Shown in pieces: positions 63,777-64,000 of a stretch of DNA of 64,000 bases (position 1 is its first letter; the number at the start of each line of letters is the position of its first letter). Source of the DNA: JAJPKK01 sp963844635 (GTDB taxonomy: Bacteria > Pseudomonadota > Alphaproteobacteria > Rhizobiales > Xanthobacteraceae). The stretch spans positions 248,001 through 312,000 of the forward strand of contig CAWJPD010000011.1 in assembly GCA_963844635.1 (NCBI GenBank). Direction: 5' to 3'. The notes beneath the pieces were generated by a model. The model made no database searches, had not been told where the DNA came from, and was given only the letters and a program-made list of their open reading frames with translations. A program made the position numbers and the translations under genes.

Positions 63777-63856
63777 ATGAACCACTGACTGAACTCGCTA
63801 CCCGATCCGGACTTTTGCGGCTCGGCCGACCTCTACCCAAGCGAGATGGTGCACGG

Positions 63857-64000
63857 ATGACGGTGATCGGCGTTCCGCTTCCCCGCAAGGAGGATCCGGC
63901 GCTGCTGTCCGGCCGCGGACGTTATGCCGACGACCTGTCGACGCCGGCCGGGACGCTGCACGCCCACGCAATCCGCTCCCCCCACGCGCATGCACGGATT
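63857..64000 (+). CDS. Molybdenum hydroxylase large subunit (xanthine dehydrogenase / CoxL family), N-terminal part
   Basis: The first 48 codons are present; the gene runs off the window. MTVIGVPLPRKEDPALLSGRG, then RYADDLSTPAGTLHAHAIRSPHAHARI, is the standard beginning of the molybdopterin-cytosine-dinucleotide-binding large subunit (RVDGxxKVTGxARY-type motif followed by SPHAHARI). The usual small FAD and 2Fe-2S subunits would be expected next to it. It is divergent from the UbiD-family gene, so both may serve degradation of an aromatic or heterocyclic compound. Confidence 0.85.
   Translation, partial: MTVIGVPLPRKEDPALLSGRGRYADDLSTPAGTLHAHAIRSPHAHARI

Larger units (their letters stand above)
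63296..63856. other. Intergenic, 561 bases, with an inverted pair of repeats
   Basis: It contains two copies of one repeat in opposite orientation (63505-63568 and 63722-63776) around ~153 bases with no recognisable coding content. It separates the divergent UbiD-family and molybdenum-hydroxylase genes, so both promoters should be here. Confidence 0.6.

Overview
This 64 kb window is GC-rich and comes from an alphaproteobacterium, most likely of the order Hyphomicrobiales (Bradyrhizobium / Nitrobacteraceae / Xanthobacteraceae-like). That placement is an inference from gene content: FlbT/FlaF flagellar regulators, two perfect TTAA-N7-TTAA CtrA-type boxes, an IalB-family protein, a urea-transport (urt) plus urease (ure) locus with an HD-domain gene between ureA and ureB, and many short palindromic intergenic repeats. 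I found no rRNA, tRNA, CRISPR array, transposase, integrase or phage gene.

Layout. 1-5.4 kb: a lower-GC surface-glycan block (GalE start, family 2 glycosyltransferase, three methyltransferases, a sulfotransferase) in which nearly every gene is interrupted. 5.5-24 kb: mostly housekeeping genes (Tat-signal FMN alpha-hydroxy-acid oxidase, rlmN, IalB, DUF1232, pterin dehydratase, site-2 protease, typA, GNAT, folD, DUF167, yggT, EI24, nth, DUF2244, Ada-like protein, FAH-family enzyme, a decarboxylase/binding protein, flbT-flaF, yqhA, a TctC-like binding protein). 24-30.6 kb: an MFS transporter, a heme-c / beta-propeller protein, a methyltransferase divergent from gloB, and a secreted alpha/beta hydrolase. 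30.8-37.7 kb: a minus-strand urtB-urtC-urtD-urtE-ureD-ureA-HD-ureB run with tight overlaps, lacking both urtA and ureC. 38-47 kb: accessory genes (predicted outer-membrane barrel, small Cys-rich secreted protein, cupin, class II aldolase, lipoprotein, IlvD/Edd dehydratase, ComD/ComE-like TPP enzyme). 47-51.8 kb: DUF2946 gene and an RND efflux adaptor/pump pair. 52-58.6 kb: GYF-domain membrane protein, mfd and sdhE. 58.9-64 kb: cytochrome c, secreted protein, a glycosyltransferase-like protein, a UbiD-family decarboxylase, and the start of a molybdenum hydroxylase large subunit.

Two patterns run through the window. First, about 20 reading-frame breaks interrupt genes whose conserved sequence resumes at once in another frame. 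Most are explained by one inserted or lost base, several in homopolymers; three are in-frame stops (4672, 16499, 40831). Sequence error is the simplest explanation for many, but the five broken genes at the left edge and the clean nonsense codons could be real decay. Coordinates given for broken genes span the reconstructed gene. Second, a modular repeat built from up to three palindromes (here called A, B and C) occurs at 11 sites from 15 kb onward. It very often abuts the stop codon of a neighbouring gene, once supplies the stop codon, and once supplies the only plausible start codon.
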